The notes under the pieces were generated by a model. The model did not search any database and was not told where the DNA came from. It saw nothing but the letters and a program-made list of their open reading frames with translations. Shown in pieces: positions 47,379-56,044 of a DNA stretch of 64,000 bases. The stretch's first letter is position 1. Every line of letters starts with the position of its first letter. This DNA is from Nothopassalora personata (taxonomy: Eukaryota; Ascomycota; Dothideomycetes; Mycosphaerellales; Mycosphaerellaceae). Location: assembly GCA_033816765.1 (NCBI GenBank), contig CM066290.1, positions 2,480,001 through 2,544,000 on the forward strand. The letters are read 5' to 3'. The translations under genes and the position numbers were made by a program.

Positions 47379-47611
47379 AAGGGAGTAATTAGCAATTATA
47401 ACGTAACTCGAACTAGTATAGAAGTAGTAATCGTACGGCTAAGAAAGGACAAGGGGATTAGAAAGAATCCGAGTAACGCGGTGTTTTCTATTAATAGCTA
47501 GTCTAGAGGACATTAAGATAGAATTGCGACTACGAAAATTAGAGAAACATAGAGCTATTAGTAAGAGGAAACACGTAATCGCTAGGACATCGATCCTAGG
47601 GAGGGGGATAG

Positions 47612-47965
47612 TGTTACGGTCCGGTACGATCGTATACGTAGAGGAACTTTATTAGACGAGTAGACAAGTAGACGAGTACACGAGTAGTCGAGTAGATGAG
47701 TAGACAAGCAGTCGAGTAGACGAGCAGTCGAGTAGACGAGTAGACGAGTAGACGAGTAGTCGAGTAGTCGAGTACGGTCTAATTAGTTACGCTAAGACAT
47801 AGCACTATATAGACGACGCTTCTTTACGAGTAGATAGGAGCTTCGTGCTTATCTTATTTTAAGTATACACTATATACTATTTAGGACTACTACCTTTATA
47901 ACTAATTAAGACATCCCTATAAAGATCTAAGCCCGAGTTATAATAACGAATAGCGGTTCCTAATA
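47612..47965 (+). repeat. Gag-only element 3' LTR (354 bp)
   Basis: TGTTACGGTCC...GGTTCCTAATA. It is 24 bp longer than the 5' LTR because of extra 8-bp units at 47651-47775. Confidence 0.85.
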
Positions 47966-50174
47966 TACTCGTAGTAACCGTATCGCGTACAAAACGTATT
48001 CTTCTACTCGTCTCCTCGCTTAATAGGAATACGATAGTAGGTATCCTATAGGTCGATTATAGTAACGAGCCTTATACCCTATAGCCTATCTAAGGTCTTA
48101 CTAATTAGGAGTAGTAGGTATCGGTTCTTTACTATAATCTTATTTAGGCCTCTATAATCTATATAGAGCCTAAGAGTGCTATTCTTCTTTAGTACGAATA
48201 GTATAGGCGTACCCGCCTTACTTACGGATTGCCTAATCTACCCCTTCTCTATTACTTACGTAAGGTACTCCTTTAAGGCCTCTAGCTTAGTTAAGGACTA
48301 GTAGTATAGTAGCTTAAAAGGAGGTTTCTTTCCTTCGACGAGATTAATCGTATACTTAACCCCGTCGGGCATCTTACGCTTCGCCTACTTATTAGGTACG
48401 TATATATCTCGGAAGTCTATAAATTCTTTAGGCTACGAGGGACCCTCTTCTTTATATACTACTATAGTAATAATCCGAACGCTTATTGTATAAACCTACT
48501 TTAAGCTCTCGAGATCCTTAAGGAACTCGCGTACATTACGCTACTAAATCGTAGGCGTCTCTATACCGTAGTACTACTAGTTATCCTTATCGGCCTTTAT
48601 AATCTAATTCCGATACCGCTAGGGTCTACCTAAGATAACTAACGGCCTACTTATAGGCGCTATATAGTAGATAGCGTCGCTTACGCGCTCTACTCCTATA
48701 TCGTTAGCTAGTCGTACGCGAACTATATAGGCGCCGTAGTAATACCCTTAGCCCTACGCGTACGACTCTAGATTTAGAAGCTTTATACTACTAATAGGCT
48801 ATATCTAGTATCGGAGTATATACTCGTATAATACTAAGCTTAAATCTATACCGTTATCTAGGAGAAACGTAGCCTCGTAAAAGCCCTTACGCGTCTTAAC
48901 GGCGCCTCGTACGTAATACGCTAGACTCGTATCGACTTACCTTAAGGGGTCTATATAGAAACTCGGACTTAGGAGCGACCCTTACCTAGTCCTCTATCTT
49001 TTCCCTATTTACCCTTCTTAGTTTAAGCCTCGATAGTTTCTAGCCTACGAACGGCTTACGTATTACGGTCCTTCTATAGGTATCTACTTCGGTACTCCGT
49101 CTTATAGTAACCCTTCTTACCGTAGCCGTAGTACTCTACCTTCGACTTCTAGCTAGTTAAAGACGAGCTACCGGCGTCTTACTACTAACCCGTACCTAAG
49201 GCGCCCGGTATTTAACTCTACTTCTATTACTTTAGGCGATCGGCCCGCTTATATACGTCCTTAGCTTTACGCTTACGACGTATATACTACCCGCGGTCGT
49301 ACCCTCCGCTACTACCTCGGCGCTCGGTACTTTTAATACGCGAGGCTAGGACTACTAGGTCTTCTCTAGTCGTAGGGATATTATAGTAGTTAACGATAGC
49401 GGACCGTAAGCGAGGCGTAAGCTTTACTAGTAGGTACTATATATATTACGCTTCGGAGTAGTTACCTAACTAGTCCTCTATAATATCTAGCTTAGTCGCG
49501 AACTATCGCGCTATCTAGTTATCCTTCTATTTCGTAACCTCGTACTCTAATATAATATTAAGTACGCGATTTATAGAATTGCCGTATACGTCTCGATAGA
49601 ACTCCTTAAAGTCCTAGTATATATACCCTATAAGGTTAACGGCGCTATAGTTAGTATACTATTGCTCGCTTACCTCTCCGCTAAGGTATATAATCCTATA
49701 TAGGACCTTTAATTCGTCTATCGCGTATATAGTACTTAAGAGGGCGAAGATAAGTAAGAGCTCCTAAAGGAATACCCTTACCTTCCTTATCGAATCCCCT
49801 CTAAAAGGCGTCGGCTCTTTTAGACGCGGTTGCGTCGTATACGCTACGGCCGCGCCTCGTACTATAATATTATCGTTAGTAGTTGTAGAGATAGAGGTAG
49901 GGTTATAGTAGGGAGGTAATCTTCTTTCCTCCCTCCTATACGCTTTAGAGGCGGTATACTTATAGCGCGTAAGATCTCTAGCCGCTTAATCTCCCGCTAT
50001 ATCTCTTACTCTTTAATCTTAGCCCGTAAGGCCTCTCTTCTCGTAACTAAGGCTATACGACGCGCCTACTACTATACTCTAGGGCTTAGGGGGGGCGTAG
50101 GCAACTCGCCGTCGCGTACGTCGCGATCGGGCTCTATAGCGTATATAGATTATAACGAGGGGAAGCTTTAGAAC
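47966..50174 (-). pseudogene. R1 RT N-terminus, protease and gag (RIPed)
   Basis: It mirrors R2 23560-27190 and F 14100-16300. RT lies near 47970-48400, protease near 48700-48960, and gag near 49000-50150 (49545-49560 is the empty site of the R2 insertion). Many stops. Confidence 0.7.
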
Positions 50175-50372
50175 TATAAGGACCGTAAGGCTATAAGGGG
50201 ATATCGTAATATATAGTACGCCTACGATCTTCTAATCGTAGATAAGCTAAAGCTTACTTTCCTTTATAGACGCTAGATGCGTCTTCTAGTATACGTATAC
50301 GCGTTACGTACGGTATACTAAGCCGGGTATAGCCGTATTATATATAAGTGTTAGCTATAGGCTACCCTTATA
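50175..50372 (-). repeat. R1 5' LTR (198 bp)
   Basis: TATAAGGACC...ACCCTTATA, followed by the GTCGA target copy and then transposase sequence. Confidence 0.85.
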
Positions 50373-50377
50373 GTCGA

Positions 50378-51271
50378 AGTCTAGATTAATACGGCATACG
50401 TACTACTTTAAGTAGGTACTAGAGGTGCTTAATTAGGTTAAGATTAGGTAAATACGGAGGCTACCTATCTAGTAGTCTTATACCGTATTCTTTAAACTAA
50501 CGCCTTGTCTTTTAAGCTGTATAGATAGGCGCGTTATCTTATATAAAGGTAAGCTTATTTTCTTCGTCTTCTTTAGTAATTAGGAGTAGTCCTTCCTCTA
50601 ATATACTAATATAGCTATTAGCTAAATACCTACCCTTAGGACTAAAAGGATTACGGGTTATTACTACTAATTCTAAGCATTTATTGCCCCCGTAGATTAT
50701 AGCCTATACTATAACTAATATGCCCTTACCTTTATCGTACGTTTAGATTATCTTACGGTCCTTCTTCTAGTATAGTATACGGAAGCACTACTTGCGTTAT
50801 TTGCCGGATCCTCGCTTAATAGAGCACTTATCTAAGAAGATAAATTATAACTACTATTAGATAGTAAGGTATCTATATCGCATCGTAAATTGTAACCTAA
50901 GCTATACTATCTCTTTAGTAAGGGCGGGCCTCTACTTGCACTTCTAGTTAGTAATATTATATACCTTTAAAAGTCGATATACCGTATTATAGCTAGTTTC
51001 AATATTAAGGTCGTTAAAGAGGTCTTTATAGGTAATCTTAGGGTTCTTTCTAACTAAGTTGATTATTCTTCGTTTATTACGACGTAATAGTACCTTCGGG
51101 CGTCCTTTGCGGTATCCTAATCGCGTATAACCGGTGTTCTTAAAGTTAGTAATCGTGTCGCGTATAGTAGAATCCGGGATGTTCTCCTTCGTCGCAATCT
51201 AGGCTAGTATAGCGCTATAACGCTATGCCCTAATAACCTAAGCTCTTGACGATAGACTTAACTCCTTTCAA
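50378..51271 (-). pseudogene. Tc1/mariner transposase, N-terminal and catalytic part (RIPed)
   Basis: Minus strand: a helix-turn-helix region (ILAQIATKENIPDSTIRDTI), a GRPK-type linker, a second HTH (NPKITYKDLFNDLNI), then the catalytic region with QDNAPIYTA (DNAP(H/Y)T block) and YLPNLNLIKHLQ (normally SPDLNPIEHLW). Stops are TAG or TAA at Gln/Trp positions. The C-terminus lies at 2567-2730. It belongs to the DD34D/E superfamily and is inactive. Confidence 0.8.
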
Positions 51272-51325
51272 GGTTGCCTGTTTAAGCCTATAGGCGCAAG
51301 GGGAGTACGTAGTGTTGCTATATTA

Positions 51326-52210
51326 TAGTGTTAAAGAAGGTGGGTAGAGAAACGCGAAGATACGCGTCTCGAAAAATGACGTAAATGGCGGATACTTTTG
51401 CGTTAGAACTGTACCTTGGCTGGCGACGTTCCAGACCAAACCAATAGTGCTCCAAAGCGAGAGTACCGCAGCACTGAGCAACACTCTCGCTTGATCGAAT
51501 AGGCGATAGATGGTAACAGAAGACTGGATACGACGTGTCTGCTCTTCTCCATGGACACGACCTCTGTTCCAATCACTGACCCCAAATCCGCTCACCACCA
51601 GCATGTACTGGCCAACAACCCCTCCTCCTCATCCCCTTCGTCCCCGTCAAGTCAGAATCCTGGAAATTTGGCGGAGTCTTCTGCGATTGTGGCACGCAGG
51701 GAATGGATATTGCGAATCGCAGCCGGGCGACCTGTACACATTCTGCGTAAGGTCATGGCCAGAGCAAGAAATTGGAGAGCGTGTCTTGCTGATAGAATTG
51801 ACGCTGTCAGTGCAATGTAGTGGAGCAAGGATCTCACAAGTATGAGACGATGGCGTAATACGCGGACACGAATCCCTTATGTTCTCAGCGCTGTGCGTCA
51901 GCAGACATGCAAGGAGACGTGGTGTGCGCGGCGTGATGGAGAATTGAATGTCAGCGGTGATGCCGAGAGGGCGAAGTGGACTCGCTAGGGTGGCTGAGGG
52001 AGTTCAGCATTCGTTGCGACATTCTGAGGAAGTGTGATGGTTCTAGCGCCGTGGCGGTCGCGTTCTTGCTTGGGTTTGCAGATTTGGTTGAATTGCCAGT
52101 CTTCATGTCTAGATCGCTCTGTCGTTCAGTCGTCATGCTTGACCATCTATTTCTATAGCGCACAACCAGGATAATGCATCTACGCTCGACCGCCATCCGG
52201 TGAACTGATA
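51326..52210. other. Intergenic DNA at the right edge of the nest, one doubtful small ORF
   Basis: Composition is normal. A plus-strand frame at 51551-51820 (89 codons, MDTTSVPITDPK, Ser/Pro-rich, then REWILRIAAGRPVHILRK) is the only plausible small gene, but it overlaps other open frames and has no known motif. It is not called separately. Confidence 0.4.
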
Positions 52211-54058
52211 TCAGACTTTACCTCCTAACTCCTCCTGGGTAGTGCGCTCAACATGCTTTGTAGAGTCGGCATCGACATCTTTCGCACCAGCCTCCTCAGC
52301 ATCACTATGCCTGCTGTTTTGGAGCAACTTCGCGCGGCTGAATCGTGGAATGGTGTCCTTGGTCGCGTCCTTGATGATGTTGCCTTCGAAGAGGAGATAG
52401 ACGCTTTCAAGTGGAACGCCTTTGGTTTCCGGCACGCAGAACACCGTGTACACAACCATGACAATGCAGCAGGAGCCGAAGAGGAAATAGGTACCGAATG
52501 TGATGTTTGAGAGCATGATTGGTGTCAGCTTCGCGATGGCAAAGTTCATCAACCACTGAGTCATGAGCGCTGCTGCCATGACGAGTGAGCGAATATGGTT
52601 TGGCGAACACTCAGCTGACAGCACGAATGGGATCGGACCCCAGCCGAAGGAGTAGAAGACCGCAAAAAGATAGATGCAGATAATGGCGAAAGTACTGTGG
52701 CCGTTGAGGGAGGCGCCCGAGACGACCGGGTTGACTGCCTGGTTGATTCCGATGTAGAACATGGCGAAGGCTTGGCCGCAGCCGCCGATGATCAGAGACC
52801 ACTTTCGACCGATATGTTCAGTGGCTAACATGAGCGCGAGGGCAGTGGTAGCGACTTTGACAACGCCGTAGATCCCAGTAGCGAAGAGTCCAGAGCTCGT
52901 ACCGTCAAGACCCACAGATTTGAAAATTTGTGGAGAGTAGTAATTGAGTGAATTTGTGCCAGTCCTGTGAAAGTATGTCAATTGTGTCTCGTCCCATGCC
53001 ATACACCACGTGAAAACGTACCATTGCTGCCAGAACATGAGAGTTACGGCCATGCAAAACTTGTAAAGCGTCTTCGAGTTGTTGAAAGTGACCTTGAGCT
53101 GAGTCGCAAGAGGCAGCTTCTTTTGGCCAGTGAAGTCTTCAACAATCTCCTCTAGCTCACGGCTCACGTCCGGATCGTTGACGTCCTTTGAGCGCACCTG
53201 CGCAAGCGCTCGACGAGCAGCCTCAATCTTGTCCTTCTCGACGAGCCATCTCGGGCTTTCGTTTTGGAAGAAGATCCCGGCGAGCAGAAGTGCTCCAGGC
53301 AACATCTGCAACGCAAATGGCACTCTCCACTGTGTCGAAGATGTCGGCGAAATCGACTTGTTAACGCCATAGTTTACGAAGAAGCTCAGCATGATCCCAG
53401 TCACGTTGAAAAGTTGCATCGTTCCAATACATCTTCCCCGAATCTCCTTGTTCGCATTTTCTCCAATATAAGTCGGCACCACCGCACTGATCAAACCAAC
53501 ACCAAAGCCTCCGACGACCCGTCCGACGTACAGCTCCGCGAGGCTCGTGGTATTGATCCCCGAGCACGTCTGGACGATACTGCCTACGATGAAGATCACA
53601 TCCGCAATCACCAGTGCAGTCTTCCGGCCAAACTTATCCGAGACGTAAAACGATGACAGTGCGCCGAAAAAGCAGCCTGCTTGGAGGACTGAGACGATGT
53701 TGCCAGAAAGATCGGAGTAGGCTGGGTCATCTTCAGACAGCCCGAAGGAATTCTGGAAAGATGGCAGGGTGAGAATCCCGCCGATCATCCCCGTATCCCA
53801 CCCGAACAGCATGCCACCGAAGGCTGCGACGGCGGTGAGGAAGTAGGCGCGGCGGTACTGGACAAGGTCCTGCCATATCGTCGTGGCTTTGGATGCTGCG
53901 GGCTCCATCACGGCGTCTGGTCCGGGATGCTGGAGCAGATTTTGATACTCTCCACGATCTCGGTCCTCCTGTGGGTATATGAGATTCCAGATGCTCGAGA
54001 GACTGCTATCGTGTCGTCGTCCCTTTCCCTTGGGACAGCGCAAGAGAACGGACAACAT
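52211..54058 (-). CDS. MFS sugar/quinate-type transporter with one intron
   Basis: The minus strand gives about 596 residues after removing a 57-nt intron (52965-53021; GTACGT donor, TTTCACAG acceptor), which joins FWQQW to TGTNSLNYYSPQIF. Without splicing the frame stays open but carries 19 foreign residues. Family marks: a first membrane helix ending FGWDTGMIGGIL, DKFGRK after TM2, GRVVGGFGVG, ESPRWL before the central loop, PETKGVPLE near the C-terminus. This is the sugar-porter branch of proton symporters at the plasma membrane. The closest feel is fungal quinate or hexose permeases, but the substrate is not certain. Start: ATG 54058, or more likely the ATG at 53906-53908 (MEPAASK), which gives a usual N-terminus. 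Confidence 0.9.
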   Translation of the reverse strand: MLSVLLRCPKGKGRRHDSSLSSIWNLIYPQEDRDRGEYQNLLQHPGPDAVMEPAASKATTIWQDLVQYRRAYFLTAVAAFGGMLFGWDTGMIGGILTLPSFQNSFGLSEDDPAYSDLSGNIVSVLQAGCFFGALSSFYVSDKFGRKTALVIADVIFIVGSIVQTCSGINTTSLAELYVGRVVGGFGVGLISAVVPTYIGENANKEIRGRCIGTMQLFNVTGIMLSFFVNYGVNKSISPTSSTQWRVPFALQMLPGALLLAGIFFQNESPRWLVEKDKIEAARRALAQVRSKDVNDPDVSRELEEIVEDFTGQKKLPLATQLKVTFNNSKTLYKFCMAVTLMFWQQWYVFTWCMAWDETQLTYFHRTGTNSLNYYSPQIFKSVGLDGTSSGLFATGIYGVVKVATTALALMLATEHIGRKWSLIIGGCGQAFAMFYIGINQAVNPVVSGASLNGHSTFAIICIYLFAVFYSFGWGPIPFVLSAECSPNHIRSLVMAAALMTQWLMNFAIAKLTPIMLSNITFGTYFLFGSCCIVMVVYTVFCVPETKGVPLESVYLLFEGNIIKDATKDTIPRFSRAKLLQNSRHSDAEEAGAKDVDADSTKHVERTTQEELGGKV

Positions 54059-54597
54059 TGGAGGCAGCTAGCTACAGGTCGGTCATATATGCTTCTGCAT
54101 CACGTCCTGGGCAGCACGCCGTCACGATACTGCACCAACCCACAAGGCGACCCTCAAGATGTGCATGCACATCATCACGCCGTCTCGTGCAGAGGCTCGA
54201 CTGAGGTGGGAAGCGAAGCGCCACGAAGCATTTCCCCCGCATTGCTTTATTGCTCGTGGAGCCGGTGGTGGAGGATTTCTCCACCCGGTAACCGACGTCG
54301 GCAACAGGAGGGTAGTTCTACAGTTCCGTGGGGGCGTCGGCATTTGAAGTCATAAAAATGCTATGTCCCGTAGGACGAGTTGGTAGGAAGTGGCGTTGAT
54401 GTCGATGATCAGTCCAGTCTGAAGGATGGTCTTGTAGGAGAGGGTCTGTGGTCATGATCGTAATAAGCCAATGGCCTAACTCTATAACATATCATCACCA
54501 ATCTATAGTAGTGCTGAGACCTGGGACCTTGCTGCTGTCGCTGCACAAGAGATCTCACTCAGCCTACATTTTTCCATCCGCTGACCAAGAGCATGAC
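54059..54597. other. Intergenic, upstream of the transporter
   Basis: About 540 bp between the transporter start and the dehydrogenase stop, presumably the transporter promoter. Overlapping short frames on both strands have no motif. Nothing else is seen. Confidence 0.5.
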
Positions 54598-55706
54598 CTA
54601 CTTCTTCTTCTTCTGCTCCGGAATCTGCGTCAACAGCCCCTTGCCCTCAATCGCTGACTTGAGGTTATCCAGCACAAGCACCTCCATCTCTTTCTGTGTC
54701 TCCCACGTAGCAGTTCCCACATGCGGCAGCAGGACCGCATTTTCATTCTTCAACAGTCCAGGATGTACTTTCGGCTCCTCTTCAAACACATCTAGACCTG
54801 CCGAGAAGACTTTGCCAGACTCTAGCGCCTCCACAAGCGCAGCCTCGTCAACGATGGGCCCTCGTGCTGTATTCACCACCACAACCCCATCCTTCATCTT
54901 CTCAAACTCCTTCTTGCCAATGATGTGCCTTGTACTTGGATTGAGCGCCAAGTTCAGACTGAGCACATCCGACGTCGCAAGCAATTCGTCGAACGAGACG
55001 TACTTCGCGCCCTGCTCTTTCTCCTCTGGGAGACGGGAACGATTGTGGTATTGAATTTTCATGCCAAAGGCGCGGGCACGGTGGGCGACTGCTTGGCCTA
55101 TTCCTCCCATACCGAGGATTCCAAGCGTCTTGTTCTTAGGATCGTGGCCAAGACCAAATGATTTGCCGCGCCATTCGGATTGGCGGACGGCGGTGAACGG
55201 GATGGTTATGCGGCGGAGGGCACCGAGGATGAGGAAGAGGGCGACTTGGGAAGTGTTAGTGAGCTTTATTGATTGATCGGTCCCAGGATCAACCAACCAT
55301 CTGCAGTAGCATCGTCCACAGCAATGGGTGTGCTGCTGACCTGGATCTCGCGTTTTGTGATGGCCGGAACATCAATGTTATCGTAGCCAGCTCCGTTATG
55401 AGTGACATACTTCAAGCTCTTGGGCAGATGGCTGATGAGCTCTTCGTCGAAAGGTCCAGTAACCACCGTCGAGTCGTTCGATCGGTAAATGCCAACAACG
55501 TCATCGTACTCTCCAGCATCGAGTTTCTTGATAAAATCTTCCCTCGAGCCATCACCGTATTCCTAGAGGCTAGAGTCAGCCTCAGTCCATGTCTCGGCGG
55601 AGTCTGCTTGATGTACCTTCAGTGTGAGGAGTGATCCTAATGCTTCCCATTCTTTGCGAGCATGTGTGATCTTGCCAATAAGCAATGCAGACCCTGGAGC
55701 AGTCAT
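54598..55706 (-). CDS. D-2-hydroxyacid dehydrogenase (glyoxylate/hydroxypyruvate reductase type)
   Basis: Three exons: 55617-55706, 55298-55562 and 54598-55244, giving 333 residues, a normal length. Introns are 54 nt (55563-55616) and 53 nt (55245-55297; weak GTTGGT donor, CTCACTAAC branch site). Start ATG 55704-55706 (MTAPGSALLIGK). The protein oxidises or reduces 2-hydroxy/2-keto acids with NAD(P). Visible are NGAGYDNID in the substrate domain, the Rossmann motif GILGMGGIGQAV, VNTARGPIVDE with the catalytic Arg, VFEEEP with the Glu, and LLPHVGTAT with the catalytic His. It ends in four Lys. Same strand as the transporter. Exact substrate unknown. Confidence 0.9.
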
Positions 55707-56044
55707 GTGGACAGTGATCTAATTTTGGTCCCAAGTGAGTGTGATGACGGGACGAGGAAAATCGATTGACTAGAAAAGCCAGCTCAAATCTTTGTGCTGC
55801 TCATCTTGGGAATCGTAGCTATCGGCATTGGCAGAGCTGTCAACTCGGCAATCGGTTCAGTAATTGTACCGAGAGCTTTCAACCGCCAAATCCCGTCTCA
55901 TGTGATGCTGTTTCTACAGGGAACATTGTCGGCCCAGAACCTTTCTCCTGAGAAATATCTCTCTCCTGGCCCAGGCTAGCTGCCAGACCGCCAGAACGTG
56001 TCCAACATTACAGCTCGCTCTGACTCTCTGCTTCAATGCAGCAG
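55707..56044. other. Intergenic, dehydrogenase promoter region
   Basis: 338 bp between the dehydrogenase start and the regulator stop. No gene or clear motif seen. Confidence 0.5.

Larger units (their letters stand above)
45573..47965 (+). mobile_element. Gag-only Ty3-like element without pol (2.4 kb)
   Basis: LTRs at 45573-45902 (330 bp) and 47612-47965 (354 bp), perfect target duplication TACTC (45568-45572 and 47966-47970), polypurine tract just before 47612. The 1.7-kb interior holds a gag-like frame and an antisense ORF but no protease, RT or integrase. It must depend on another element. Gag resembles that of the young chromovirus, so that family could supply Pol (inference). Confidence 0.8.
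2731..50372 (-). mobile_element. R1: RIPed Ty3/gypsy LTR element, minus strand, heavily interrupted
   Basis: It is flanked by a perfect 5-bp target duplication GTCGA (2726-2730 and 50373-50377). LTRs of 198 bp lie at 2731-2928 and 50175-50372. Internal pieces, in element order (high to low coordinates), are gag, protease and RT at 47966-50174, RT at 44793-45572, RNase H, integrase and chromodomain at about 11600-13868, an antisense ORF at 10409-11337, and a 3' non-coding tail at 2929-3284. The pieces join cleanly when the later insertions (3285-10350, 12374-12639, 13869-44792, 45573-47965) are removed with one copy of each duplication. It is saturated with RIP-type changes. Confidence 0.85.
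2471..51325 (-). mobile_element. Tc1/mariner transposon, outermost layer of the nest
   Basis: The transposase is read on the minus strand in two pieces, 50378-about 51271 (N-terminal and catalytic part) and 2567-2730 (C-terminus), separated by the R1 insertion with its GTCGA target duplication. The terminal repeats are only suggested: TATATTGCGACACAC near 2469-2482 resembles the inverse of GTGTTGCTATA near 51313-51323, with one gap and one mismatch. The outer boundaries are therefore approximate. All of its DNA is RIPed. Confidence 0.6.

Noticed and set aside
2731..50372. The AT-rich RIPed block as a centromere
   Set aside because: Nested RIPed elements can form fungal centromeres, but nothing in the sequence alone shows it; CenH3 ChIP would be needed.
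51318..51604. Minus-strand ORFs of 60-93 codons at the right edge
   Set aside because: Three overlapping frames, no motif, partly inside the Tc1 end.
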